A stretch of 56,945 nucleotides of DNA from Bacillota bacterium (GTDB taxonomy: Bacteria > Bacillota > Clostridia > Oscillospirales > Ruminococcaceae). Positions 43,738 to 52,275 of this stretch are shown in pieces. The notes under the pieces were generated by a model. It saw only the letters and a list, made by a program, of their open reading frames with translations, made no database searches and had not been told where the DNA came from. The stretch spans positions 1 to 56,945 of the forward strand of contig JAEYNX010000033.1 in NCBI GenBank assembly GCA_023412215.1, in the 5' to 3' direction. The first letter of the stretch is position 1; the number at the start of each line of letters is the position of its first letter. A program made the position numbers and the translations under genes.

Positions 43738-44644
43738 ACTGCTCGTAAACGTTTCCCCGCACATCAAAAGCCCCATGACCACCCAAAAGGTGATGCTTAA
43801 CGTGCTGCTGGCGCTTATCCCCGCGACGGTTGCCTCGGTAATCCTGTTCGGGTGGCGCTCGCTGCTGCTGATTGCGGTAACCGCCGTCTCCTGCGTGCTG
43901 TTTGAAACCCTGTTTAATATGGTTACCAAGCGCCCCAACACGGTGGCCGATTTAAGCGCCGTGGTGACCGGCACCCTGCTTGCCATGAACCTACCCGTGA
44001 CCCTGCCGCTATGGATGGCGATCGTGGGCGCGTTTATATCGATCGTGATTGCCAAGATGCTGTTCGGGGGCCTGGGGCAGAACTTCGCGAACCCCGCCAT
44101 CCTCGGGCGCATCGTGCTCATGATCTCCTTTACCACCGAGATGACCACCTGGGCAAAGCCCTTGCAGTGGATATACGGCGACGCCAACACGGGCGCGACG
44201 CCGCTCGCGGGCGCCGACACCAGCTACCTTGACCTGTTTCTGGGCGTGAAGGGCGGCTGCCTTGGCGAGGTGAGCGTGCTGGCGCTGCTCCTCGGCGGGC
44301 TGTTTTTGATTGCCCGGGGAATTATCACCCCTACCATCCCGCTTACCTACCTCGCTTCTGTGTTTGTGTTCAGCTGGCTGTTCGGGGCCGACCCGGTGGC
44401 GCAGCTGCTTTCGGGCGGTTTGATGATCGGCGCGTTCTTTATGGCGACCGATTACACCACCTCCCCCTTTACCGAGAAGGGCAAGATCATCTTCGGTATC
44501 GGCCTTGGGCTGATCACGGCGGTTATCCGCGCGTTCGGTTCCTACCCCGAGGGCGTGTCCTTCTCCATCCTGCTCATGAATATCCTCGTGCCTTATATCG
44601 ATAAGCTCACCCGCACCAAACCGTTTGGGGGTGTAAAAGTATGA
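43727..44644 (+). CDS. rnfD: Rnf complex subunit D
   Basis: 305 residues with about nine to ten membrane helices. The covalent FMN site is visible as NTGATPL (threonine of the GAT motif) near residue 155. Other marks are GGLGQNFANPAILGR and ATDYTTSPFTEKGK. The ATG at 43727 is inside the end of rnfC, behind AAGGTTGGTG. It is a transmembrane electron carrier within the Rnf complex. A perfect hairpin begins in its last codons. Confidence 0.96.
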   Translation: MENKLLVNVSPHIKSPMTTQKVMLNVLLALIPATVASVILFGWRSLLLIAVTAVSCVLFETLFNMVTKRPNTVADLSAVVTGTLLAMNLPVTLPLWMAIVGAFISIVIAKMLFGGLGQNFANPAILGRIVLMISFTTEMTTWAKPLQWIYGDANTGATPLAGADTSYLDLFLGVKGGCLGEVSVLALLLGGLFLIARGIITPTIPLTYLASVFVFSWLFGADPVAQLLSGGLMIGAFFMATDYTTSPFTEKGKIIFGIGLGLITAVIRAFGSYPEGVSFSILLMNILVPYIDKLTRTKPFGGVKV

Positions 44645-44701
44645 AAACAAGCTTTCATACTTATTTTACTGTATGCCTTTCCGGCATACAGCCGGAAAGG
44701 C
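44637..44701 (+). promoter_or_regulatory. overlapping hairpins between rnfD and rnfG
   Basis: AAGTATGAAA pairs with TTTCATACTT (44637-44662). Next, TGTATGCC/GGCATACA (44670-44690) and GCCTTTCCGG/CCGGAAAGGC (44675-44701) overlap, so only one can form at a time. The second reaches to within eleven bases of the rnfG start and could mask its ribosome site. A related element precedes alr (48236-48275). Confidence 0.6.
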
Positions 44702-44712
44702 AGGTTTAAGGC

Positions 44713-45291
44713 ATGAATAAGAATGTTGTTAAAGAAATCCTCCTCCCCACCGTCGTGCTCACCGGCATTGCGCTGGTGGTAACCGCGCTGCTGGCCCTCA
44801 CCAATGCCGTTACCCTGCCCATTATTGAAGAGAACGAGCAGGGCAGCGCCACCGCCACGCGCAAGGAGATGATCCCTGACGCCGACAAGTTTGAGAAGGT
44901 GGAGGTTTCCGAGGAATGGGCCGCGCAGTACGGCTGTGTGGACATATACACCGCTCAGAACGGCGCGGGCACGGTGATAACCGTCGCCGAAAAGGGCTAT
45001 AACGGCGAGTTTACTCTCATGGTCGGCTTTAACCCCGACGGTGCCGTGGTGGCCTACAAGGCGCTAGTGCAGGACGAGACCGCGGGCCTTGGCGCAAACG
45101 GCTTTGTCTCCCCGTTTGCCGACCAGTTTACGGGCAAGGTGCCCGGCAGCCTGACGGTGGTAAAAGGCCCCGCGCAGGGGGAGAACGAGATATCGGCGAT
45201 GACGGGCGCCACCATCACCTCCAAGGCCGTTACACAGGCCGTCAACGACGCGGGCGCGGTATTCAAGGCCTCTCAGAAGGGGGTTCAATAG
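44713..45291 (+). CDS. rnfG: Rnf complex subunit G
   Basis: 192 residues: one N-terminal membrane helix and an extracytoplasmic FMN-binding domain. The covalent FMN site SAMTGATITSKAV (about 161-173) is intact. ETAGLGANGFVSPFADQF matches the family (normally ETPGLG). It relays electrons on the outer face between RnfD and RnfE/A. Confidence 0.96.
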   Translation: MNKNVVKEILLPTVVLTGIALVVTALLALTNAVTLPIIEENEQGSATATRKEMIPDADKFEKVEVSEEWAAQYGCVDIYTAQNGAGTVITVAEKGYNGEFTLMVGFNPDGAVVAYKALVQDETAGLGANGFVSPFADQFTGKVPGSLTVVKGPAQGENEISAMTGATITSKAVTQAVNDAGAVFKASQKGVQ

Positions 45292-45292
45292 T

Positions 45293-45991
45293 ATGAAGCA
45301 ATCTAAAAGTCTCTCCGTATTATTAAACGGCATTATCAAAGAAAACCCCACGCTGGTGCTGGTGCTCGGCACCTGCCCCACCCTCGCCACCACCACCTCG
45401 GTGCAGACGGGCGTGGGCATGGGCGTTGCCGCCATGGCGGTGCTCATCGGCTCCAACCTTGTCATCTCGCTGATTAAGGACATCGTGCCCAAGAAGGTGC
45501 GCATCCCCGCGTTTGTAATGGTTATCGCGGGCTTTGTGACGATTGTAAGCATGCTGCTGAAGGCCTATGCGCCCGACCTCAATAACGCGCTGGGCATCTT
45601 TTTGCCGCTGATCGTGGTAAACTGCATCATTCTGGCGCGCGCGGAGGCGTTTGCCAGCAAGAACAGCCCATGGCTTTCGATTATGGACGGCGTGGGCATG
45701 GGCCTTGGCTTTACGCTGGCGCTCTTTTTAATCGGGTCTGTGCGTGAGATCTTCGGCGCGGGCACCTGGTTCGGCCTGCAGCTGATCCCCAAGGGGATAC
45801 CGCCGATGGCGATCTTCTCTCAGGCGCCCGGCGGCTTCTTCGTGTTCGGCGTGGTGATGGCCGTGGTGGGCGCGATCTTAAAGAAGTTCGGCAGAAAGCC
45901 GGTGGAGGACCCCTGTGCGGGTTGCCCCTCGCACGCGCTGTGCGGCGGCCCCGAGGCCGGCTGCGTCCTCGAAAAGAAGGAGGAGAACTAA
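45293..45991 (+). CDS. rnfE: Rnf complex subunit E with cysteine-rich tail
   Basis: 232 residues, six membrane helices (NPTLVLVLGTCPTLATTTS near the start, with the Rnf/Nqr half-channel cysteine; SFVPKKVRIPAFVMVIA-like turn). It ends with an extra segment DPCAGCPSHALCGGPEAGC holding four cysteines, which looks able to bind metal or a cluster. Starts one base after the rnfG stop. Together with RnfA it holds the membrane-embedded iron site and ion path known from NqrD/E relatives. Confidence 0.95.
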   Translation: MKQSKSLSVLLNGIIKENPTLVLVLGTCPTLATTTSVQTGVGMGVAAMAVLIGSNLVISLIKDIVPKKVRIPAFVMVIAGFVTIVSMLLKAYAPDLNNALGIFLPLIVVNCIILARAEAFASKNSPWLSIMDGVGMGLGFTLALFLIGSVREIFGAGTWFGLQLIPKGIPPMAIFSQAPGGFFVFGVVMAVVGAILKKFGRKPVEDPCAGCPSHALCGGPEAGCVLEKKEEN

Positions 45992-45994
45992 GCC

Positions 45995-46585
45995 ATGAAA
46001 GAGATGCTGATTATCCTTCTGAGCGCCATACTGGTAGACAACTTTGTGCTCAAGAAGTTTTTGGGTATCTGCCCGTTTTTGGGGGTATCCAAGAAGCTTG
46101 ATTCGGCGCTTGGCATGAGCATCGCCGTTACCTTCGTCATGGTGCTGGCCACCGCCGTTACCTACCCCATCCATATGGGGCTGCTGGTGCCAAACGGGTT
46201 TGGCTACCTGCAGACGATCGTATTCATCCTCGTCATCGCGGCGCTGGTGCAGCTGGTGGAGATCGTGCTGAAAAAGTACATCCCCGCGCTGTACAAGGCG
46301 CTTGGCATCTACCTGCCGCTCATCACCACCAACTGCGCGGTGCTGGGCGTGACGATCTTAAACATCGACAATGAATACACCTTCGCGCAGTCGCTGGTAA
46401 ACTCTCTGGGCGCGGGCCTTGGCTTTATGCTCGCGATGGTGCTGTTTGTGGGCGTGCGCTCGCGCATAGAGGCCGCGGAGATCCCCGAGGCGTTTAAGGG
46501 CCTGCCGGTAACCCTGGCGGCGGCCTCGGTGGTATCGGTGGCGTTCGTGGGTTTTTCGGGCGTTATCGAGGGCATTTTCCACTAA
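45995..46585 (+). CDS. rnfA: Rnf complex subunit A
   Basis: 196 residues, six membrane helices, inverted-topology partner of RnfE. Conserved stretches are ILVDNFVLKKFLGICPFLGVSKKLDSALGM and LPLITTNCAVLGVTILN, each with the conserved cysteine. It begins three bases after rnfE. Confidence 0.97.
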   Translation: MKEMLIILLSAILVDNFVLKKFLGICPFLGVSKKLDSALGMSIAVTFVMVLATAVTYPIHMGLLVPNGFGYLQTIVFILVIAALVQLVEIVLKKYIPALYKALGIYLPLITTNCAVLGVTILNIDNEYTFAQSLVNSLGAGLGFMLAMVLFVGVRSRIEAAEIPEAFKGLPVTLAAASVVSVAFVGFSGVIEGIFH

Positions 46586-46612
46586 AATACGCATTGTCCC
46601 GACAGTGCAAGT

Positions 46613-46642
46613 TTGCATGGCTGTGCAATGAGGCGGTATAAT
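46613..46642 (+). promoter_or_regulatory. candidate internal promoter before rnfB
   Basis: TTGCAT (46613-46618), an 18-base spacer and TATAAT (46637-46642), in the 157-base gap between rnfA and rnfB. Confidence 0.5.
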
Positions 46643-46742
46643 CGATAACAAGGGGAGATTTACCACAACGCTGTGCCCGCAGCGAAGATGAGGGCGCAGA
46701 AGAGGGAGTCTCCATACCAATACGGAAGGAACGTGTGAACTT

Positions 46743-47615
46743 ATGAACATCACCACAGCGGCAATCCTGCTGCCGACGGGCATCGTCGCGGGCATAGGGC
46801 TTGTGTGCGGGCTTGGCCTTGCAATCGCCTCGAAGTTTTTTAGCGTGAAAGAGGATGAGCGCATCGAGCTGGTGCGCGGGGTACTGCCGGGTGCCAACTG
46901 CGGCGCCTGCGGCTTTGCCGGCTGCGACGATTATGCCAAGGCGGTATGCGAGGGCGCAGCCCAGCCGAACATGTGTGTTCCGGGCGGGGCGGCGGCCCTC
47001 TCCGGCATCAACGGCATCCTGGGCACCGACGCGCAGGCGGGTGAGCGCAAGGCCGCCATCGTGGCCTGCACCGGCAAGAACACCGTTACCGCAAAGCGCT
47101 ACGAGTACCTCGGCATCAACACCTGTAAGGCCGCAAACCTGCTGTACGGCGGCGGCGGAAAATGCCAGTACGGCTGCATCGGCCTGGGCGACTGCGTGCG
47201 CGGCTGCCAGTTTGGTGCGATAAACATAGAAAACGGCGTTGCGGTGGTAAACCGCGCCGTCTGCATGGGCTGCGGCGCCTGCCGCGACAGCTGCCCCAAG
47301 GCGCTTATCAGCCTGATACCCACCTCCGACTCGGTGTTTGTCACCTGCCAAAACAAGAGCAAGGGCCCCGTTGCCATGAAGGTGTGCGAGGAGAGCTGCA
47401 TCGCCTGCAAACGCTGCGAAAAGGCCTGCGACTCGGGCGCCATCAAGGTGACCGACAACCTCGCGTTCATCGATACCGAGAAGTGCACCAACTGCGGCGC
47501 CTGCATCGCGGTGTGCCCGCGAAAGACGATCTCCTACATCTCACAGCAGACCGGTAAGGTGATGCTCATCAGCGAGGTGGAGGCGGAGCCCGAGACAGCC
47601 GAGGACGCGGAATAA
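46743..47615 (+). CDS. rnfB: Rnf complex subunit B
   Basis: 290 residues: one membrane helix, then an iron-sulfur domain with CGACGFAGCDDYAKAVCEG, and a long cysteine-rich part with several 4Fe-4S motifs (CQYGCIGLGDCVRGC, CMGCGACRDSC, CIACKRCEKAC, CTNCGACIAVC). It is probably the entry point for electrons from soluble ferredoxin. The order rnfC-D-G-E-A-B is complete and matches acetogens and other clostridia. The ATG at 46743 follows GGAAGGAA. Confidence 0.97.
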   Translation: MNITTAAILLPTGIVAGIGLVCGLGLAIASKFFSVKEDERIELVRGVLPGANCGACGFAGCDDYAKAVCEGAAQPNMCVPGGAAALSGINGILGTDAQAGERKAAIVACTGKNTVTAKRYEYLGINTCKAANLLYGGGGKCQYGCIGLGDCVRGCQFGAINIENGVAVVNRAVCMGCGACRDSCPKALISLIPTSDSVFVTCQNKSKGPVAMKVCEESCIACKRCEKACDSGAIKVTDNLAFIDTEKCTNCGACIAVCPRKTISYISQQTGKVMLISEVEAEPETAEDAE

Positions 47616-47659
47616 CGCTTTTCTAAAGCAAAAATAGGGCATTAAAGCCGTGGGAAAGG

Positions 47660-47863
47660 ATGTGTATCGCTGTGGGGAAGGATCAATCCCGCCGGGCCCG
47701 ATGGGGCCGGGTCGTCCTGTGCTGCGGCTGCTTCCTGCTTTTTCTGGGGCTTGTGATGCTGTTCTTTGTCGACCCCGTTTACGCGTTGTGGGTGCTGCTC
47801 GTTTCCATTTTGCTTAACGCCGCGGGCGGCTACCTGCTGGTGTTCGGCAAAAAGAAAGAATAG
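47660..47863 (+). CDS. small two-helix membrane protein
   Basis: 67 residues: a basic N-terminus (GKDQSRRARWGR) and two hydrophobic helices (VVLCCGCFLLFLGLVMLFF, LWVLLVSILLNAAGGYLLVF) ending in KKKE. No family recognised. GGGAAAGG lies directly before the ATG, so a GTG at 47672 might be the true start. It may be cotranscribed with rnfB. Confidence 0.55.
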   Translation: MCIAVGKDQSRRARWGRVVLCCGCFLLFLGLVMLFFVDPVYALWVLLVSILLNAAGGYLLVFGKKKE

Positions 47864-47865
47864 AG

Positions 47866-48100
47866 TAGGGAACGGTCTTGACCGTTCCGCTTTCATACCA
47901 ATATGTAGATATTGATCGCGGACGCGCAATGCGCGCCCCTGCGGGAGGGGCATAACCGTGCTGCGAACCGGTGACGGGACGTCGAGGACGCCGTCCACTA
48001 CACGGACTGTGTGCGGGTGGCAGTGGATCGACAGGCGTACATTGCACGCCCTACGGGATATGCTTTTGCGCAACGCGGATACATTGCGGGCGGGGAAACC
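47866..48100. repeat. palindromic repeat cluster
   Basis: CCCTACA-type units: TAGGGAACGGTC..GACCGTTCC near 47869-47889, a GGACGCGC..GCGCGCCCC unit, and a GGGACGTCGAGGACGCCGTCC unit before ACTACA near 47976-48002. No gene is seen in 47864-48235. Confidence 0.75.
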
Positions 48101-48235
48101 CCGCCCTGCGCGTTATCTAAGGCTTGTTGCGGCAGACGGCTTGGCAGCCGTGACGGCGGCATAAGTTTATCCGCATTGAGCATAGCAATGGGTGAGGATC
48201 ATTAAGCGCACACAAAAGGGATATGGAGCATATTA

Positions 48236-48275
48236 TATTTGGTTTTATGCCTTTGTACATAAGGCCTGAAAGGCA
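48236..48275 (+). promoter_or_regulatory. hairpin element before alr
   Basis: After ATTTGGTTTTATGCC, GCCTTT (48249-48254) can pair with AAAGGC (48269-48274), or GCCTT with AAGGC (48261-48265). AAGGG of the alr ribosome site follows directly. The same leading 15 bases precede the long hairpin at 33741. Confidence 0.5.
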
Positions 48276-48287
48276 AGGGTTTAAAGC

Positions 48288-49478
48288 ATGATCAATTATT
48301 TACGGCGCACCTGGGCTACCGTGAACCTGAATCACCTCGACTACAACATCCGCGAGATCAAGCGGATGGTTTCCCCCGGATGCGAGGTGATGGGCGTGGT
48401 AAAGGCCGACGCCTACGGCCACGGGGACGCGATGGTGGCGAAACGCCTGATTGAAAACGGTGTGAACTGGTTCGGCGTCTCCAACATCGAGGAGGCGCTG
48501 GCCCTGCGCAGCAAGGGCGTCGATAAGGATATCCTCATCTTCGGCGACACCCCAAGCAACTTTGCCAAGGTGCTCGCGGCGCAGCACATCACCCAGACGG
48601 TCTACTCCCCCGCCTACGCGCTGCAGTTAAGCCGCGCCGCGCAGGAGCAGGGCGTAACGGTGGATGTGCACATCAAGGTGGATACCGGCATGGGGCGCAT
48701 CGGCTTTTTGTGCTATGACGACGCTTCCGCCGCCGCCGACGCGGTGGAGGCGGCGGTACTGCTGGAAGGCTTAAACGCCACCGGCATCTTCACCCACTTT
48801 CCCTGCGCGGACGAGGTTTCGCAAAGCGCCCAAGACTATACCAAGATGCAGTTTGACCGCTTTATGAAGATATGCGCCCTGTTGAAAGAACGGGGCATCA
48901 CCTTCCGCCACCGCCACTGCTGCAACAGCGCGGGCCTGGTGTGCTACCCCGAGATGCATCTGGATATGGTGCGCCCCGGCATCATCCTTTACGGGCTTAC
49001 CCCGAGTAATGAAATCGCCGACCGCATACACTTTAAGCCGGTGATGGAGCTCAAATCGGTGGTGTCGCTGGTAAAGGAGGTGGACGCCGGGCGGAGCATC
49101 AGCTACGGCCGGATCTACACCACGCCCGCGCCGCGCACCCTTGCCACCGTCTGTATCGGCTATGCCGACGGCTACACGCGCAGCCTTTCGGGCGTCGCGC
49201 GCATGGCGGTAAACGGCAGCTACGCCCCTGTGGTGGGGCGGGTGTGCATGGACCAGCTGATGCTCGACGTGACGGGCATCGACGTAAAGTCAGGCGACGT
49301 GGTAACTGTGTTTGGCAGTGACTGCTCCTGCGCGGTGCCGGTAGAGGAGATGGCGGCCCTTTCGGGCAGCATCAACTACGAGGCGATCTGCTTAATCGGT
49401 AAGCGCGTGCCGCGCGTTTACCTCGAGGATGGCAATGAGGTCGCGGTGACCGATTACATCCGCCAGGGGTTATACTAA
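48288..49478 (+). CDS. alr: alanine racemase
   Basis: 396 residues. It interconverts L- and D-alanine for cell-wall synthesis. The PLP lysine lies in GVVKADAYGHGD (about 37-48) and the catalytic tyrosine region in a SYGRIYTTPAPRTLATVCIGYADGY stretch (about 270-295). VDTGMGRIGF and VVGRVCMDQLMLDVTG are further family marks. A longer membrane-fused VanT-type serine racemase is excluded by length. AAGGG precedes the ATG by eight bases. It stands alone between repeats and the candidate small RNA. Confidence 0.95.
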   Translation: MINYLRRTWATVNLNHLDYNIREIKRMVSPGCEVMGVVKADAYGHGDAMVAKRLIENGVNWFGVSNIEEALALRSKGVDKDILIFGDTPSNFAKVLAAQHITQTVYSPAYALQLSRAAQEQGVTVDVHIKVDTGMGRIGFLCYDDASAAADAVEAAVLLEGLNATGIFTHFPCADEVSQSAQDYTKMQFDRFMKICALLKERGITFRHRHCCNSAGLVCYPEMHLDMVRPGIILYGLTPSNEIADRIHFKPVMELKSVVSLVKEVDAGRSISYGRIYTTPAPRTLATVCIGYADGYTRSLSGVARMAVNGSYAPVVGRVCMDQLMLDVTGIDVKSGDVVTVFGSDCSCAVPVEEMAALSGSINYEAICLIGKRVPRVYLEDGNEVAVTDYIRQGLY

Positions 49479-49607
49479 ATCCCGCCGGATTGCCGTTTTA
49501 TGCGCTTTGTGCAACAAAGCTCTGCGTTATAGTTACGCCACAAAATTTCATTGAAAGATTAATTTTTTGTTAACAGGTATGTCATAGATACGGGTTATAC
49601 TATGACT

Positions 49608-49725
49608 GTACCAAATTTTCGTTTGGTATGTGAATTACTCTCCTCCTCATATACATCCGAAGAATGCCAGTTTCCTCGGATGCGGCGGGCTGTGAATCCC
49701 CTCACAGCCCGCCTATTCCTTTTTT
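49608..49725 (+). ncRNA. candidate small regulatory RNA with C-rich anti-ribosome-site loop
   Basis: A TATACT box (49596-49601) without a good -35 is followed by a 5' hairpin TACCAAA/TTTGGTA (49609-49628). Then comes an unpaired stretch with CTCTCCTCCTC (49638-49648), a CATCCGA/TCGGATG hairpin (49654-49682) and an intrinsic terminator GGCGGGCTGTGA/TCACAGCCCGCC with TATTCCTTTTTT (49684-49725). No reading frame of note is present. C-rich unpaired loops are typical of Firmicute small RNAs that block ribosome binding. Bases 49640-49654 are perfectly complementary to 12732-12746, the ribosome site of amt-PII. Confidence 0.7.
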
Positions 49726-49794
49726 AATAATAAAAATACAGCGAAGACCGCTGACCTCCCCTATAACTGGGTTGCCGTGTCGCAGGTGGCGCCG

Positions 49795-50045
49795 CTCCTT
49801 TATATCAGGGCGAACACGTAGGTCCTCCCCTACGGTATAATCGTCATACGCCCGTTCCGCCATATTATTTTACGACACATCTCGTTATTGTAGGGGACGG
49901 CGTCCTCGACGTCCCGCGGTTGCTCCCGCCCGCCTGTAAATCAAGACCTCCATACGGGAGCGCATTGCGCTCCCGCGGCCTGATCGCACGCCGGATAAAA
50001 CCCGCGGGCGAACACAGTTCGCCCCTACAACAGGCCATTCACTCG
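49795..50045. repeat. palindromic repeat cluster
   Basis: Units include TGTAGGGGACGGCGTCC..GACGTCCC near 49890-49917, GGGAGCGC..GCGCTCCC near 49955-49976 and GGGCGAAC..GTTCGCCCCTACAA near 50006-50030. No gene is seen in 49726-50060. Confidence 0.75.
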
Positions 50046-50060
50046 CATGATTCACCCCAT

Positions 50061-50100
50061 AATAGAACAGCCGGGCATTCAATGCCCGGCTGTTCTATTT
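50061..50100. terminator. terminator downstream of the chemoreceptor gene
   Basis: A near-perfect 17-pair stem AATAGAACAGCCGGGCA with its complement, loop TTCAA. Convergent position; T residues are present but interrupted on both strands. Confidence 0.75.
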
Positions 50101-50139
50101 TAGGAAGGAATATTACTTTAAAGAAGGGCGAAGCCCGCT

Positions 50140-52275
50140 TTACCACTCGGTATCGATATCCCGCACGGATGAGGCGGCAAAATCACCGCCCTTGAGCTGG
50201 AAGCGGTCTATCTGCTCGCGCAGCATGGTCGCCTGGCTGGAGAGCTCCTCGCTCGCGGCGGCGCTCTCTTCGGCGGTGGCGGAGTTGGTCTGCACCACCA
50301 GCGCGATCTGCTCCACGCCTTTGTTGATCTGCTCGATGGCGCTCGCCTGCTCGGAGGAGGCGGCGTTGATGTTGCCCACCGAGGCCTCCACCAGCCTAGT
50401 TTTGTCCACAACGCTCTCGAGTGCCTTCGCGGTCTGCTCCGCGATCTTCGCGCCCTTTTCCACGCTCTGCACCGAGCTTTCAATCAGTGCGGTGGTCTGC
50501 TTGGCCGCATCCGCAGACTTGGAGGCGAGGTTGCGCACCTCGTCGGCCACCACCGCGAAGCCCTTGCCCGCGGCGCCCGCCCGCGCGGCCTCCACCGCCG
50601 CGTTGAGCGCCAGAATGTTGGTTTGGAACGCGATGTCGTCAATTACCTTGATGATCTTGCTGATCTCACGCGAGGAGTTGTTGATCTCGTTCATCGCGTC
50701 GGTCATGCTCTGCATGTAGCCGTTGCTCTGGCCGATGTCGGTGCCCACCTCGTTTACATAGCCTGCCGCCGTTCTCACGTACTCGGCGTTCTGGCGCACC
50801 TTCTCGGATACCTCGGTAATCGAGGCGGAGAGCTGCTGTATCGAGCTTGCCTGCTCCATCGAGCCCTGCGAAAGCGACTGAGCGCCGCCCGAAACCTGCT
50901 CGGCTCCCGCGTTTACCTGCTCGGCGGCCTCCCGTATCACCGAGAGTGCACGGTTTAATTCCTCGGTAATGGTAATGAGCGACTCCTTGATGGGGGCAAA
51001 ATCGCCCACGTAGTCGCCCTGCATCTCGGCGGTGAGGTTGCCCCTCGCAAGCTCGCCGAGGGTGTGGGAGATATCCTGCACATAGCCGTTTAAGGTGCTG
51101 CCCGTTTCGCGGAATACCTCCGCGAGAGTGCCGAACTCGTCTTTGGTATGCACGCTGATCTCCGCCGAGAGGTTGCCGTTTTTCATATCCTCCGCGGCCT
51201 GTACGATAACATCAAGCGGTTTTACGGAGCGCCGGATGAGCACCATGATCAGCCCCGCGAGTATAAGCAGCCCGCAGAGTGAGATGAGCATGACAACCCA
51301 CAAAACGCCGCTCACGCTGCTGAGCGCCTCGGATTTGCCCACCACAAACGCGCTGGAAAGGTTCTGGTCGATGCCCTCTACGATCACAGGCACGTGCACC
51401 TTGTAGGCATCGCCGCCGTAGATGGTGTTGATGTCGTCAAACAGGTCCTGCGCGCCGGTCTTGGTGATGTCCAGGATATGCTCCCGGTTTGCATCTGCCG
51501 CCTCCGTGCCCGGGTTGCCGCCCAAGGTGCCGTAGGTGTTGCCCATAAGCGATTTGTCGGCGGAGTGCGCAAGGTACGCCCCGCTGTTGGAAAGAATATA
51601 GCTGTAGGCCGTGCCGAAGCCGCCCATATCATAGGGGAGGTTGTTGATGGTGTCGGTAAGGATATCGCAGTTGGTGACCCCTAAAAAGCGCCCCCCGTTA
51701 TCCAGGATAGGCTCGCTTATGGTAATGAGCCAAACGGTATCGCCGTTGGACAGGGTGTATTGGTAGGGCTCGGTGATGTGGGGCTTGAGGGTCTCCTTGG
51801 TTACCGCGTAATACTCGCCCTCATTATAGGATTCATAATCTTCGTATATGTCAAATTTCAAGCTGTCGCCGTCGCGGTATACGTAATAGGACAAGCCGTC
51901 GTCGGTGCCGGGGAAAAACGCGTTCGGTTCAAGGGCAATATAAGCCGAGAAGATGCGCTGGTCCGTCAGCACCGAATAGAGCAGCTTGGTGATCGGCACA
52001 GTGGCGACGTTCTGCTCCGTGCCCTGATACTGCAAAACCGCCTTGGACAAAACGCTCGCCTGAGCCTGCATATTGTTGAGGTAGCTCGAGGCCAGATTCG
52101 CGTTCTCTTCCGCCAGGAATTCGATCTTTTCCTTGGTGTTGTTTTCTACCAGAGGAAGCAGTACGAGATACAGCGCAACCGCAATAACCGTCATGATCAC
52201 CGCGATGCCCCCGGCTGCCTGCAGCGGAATTCGGAATGACAATTTGTTTTGTAGCTTTGTCGTTTTCAAAATCAT
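50140..52275 (-). CDS. methyl-accepting chemotaxis protein with dCache sensor domain
   Basis: 711 residues. Membrane helix 1 (about 19-42), an extracellular dCache-like domain (about 45-320; FSAYIALEPNAFFPGTDDGLSYYVYRDGD, VWLITISEPILDNGGRFLGVTNCDI, AYSYILSNSGAYLAH), membrane helix 2 (about 322-345), a HAMP-like region, then the coiled-coil signalling domain. Its tip reads EAARAGAAGKGFAVVADEVRNLA; the usual GEAG is GAAG. dCache receptors often bind amino acids or other small molecules. It ends without a C-terminal CheR-binding pentapeptide. No other chemotaxis gene is in the window. Confidence 0.95.
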   Translation of the reverse strand: MILKTTKLQNKLSFRIPLQAAGGIAVIMTVIAVALYLVLLPLVENNTKEKIEFLAEENANLASSYLNNMQAQASVLSKAVLQYQGTEQNVATVPITKLLYSVLTDQRIFSAYIALEPNAFFPGTDDGLSYYVYRDGDSLKFDIYEDYESYNEGEYYAVTKETLKPHITEPYQYTLSNGDTVWLITISEPILDNGGRFLGVTNCDILTDTINNLPYDMGGFGTAYSYILSNSGAYLAHSADKSLMGNTYGTLGGNPGTEAADANREHILDITKTGAQDLFDDINTIYGGDAYKVHVPVIVEGIDQNLSSAFVVGKSEALSSVSGVLWVVMLISLCGLLILAGLIMVLIRRSVKPLDVIVQAAEDMKNGNLSAEISVHTKDEFGTLAEVFRETGSTLNGYVQDISHTLGELARGNLTAEMQGDYVGDFAPIKESLITITEELNRALSVIREAAEQVNAGAEQVSGGAQSLSQGSMEQASSIQQLSASITEVSEKVRQNAEYVRTAAGYVNEVGTDIGQSNGYMQSMTDAMNEINNSSREISKIIKVIDDIAFQTNILALNAAVEAARAGAAGKGFAVVADEVRNLASKSADAAKQTTALIESSVQSVEKGAKIAEQTAKALESVVDKTRLVEASVGNINAASSEQASAIEQINKGVEQIALVVQTNSATAEESAAASEELSSQATMLREQIDRFQLKGGDFAASSVRDIDTEW

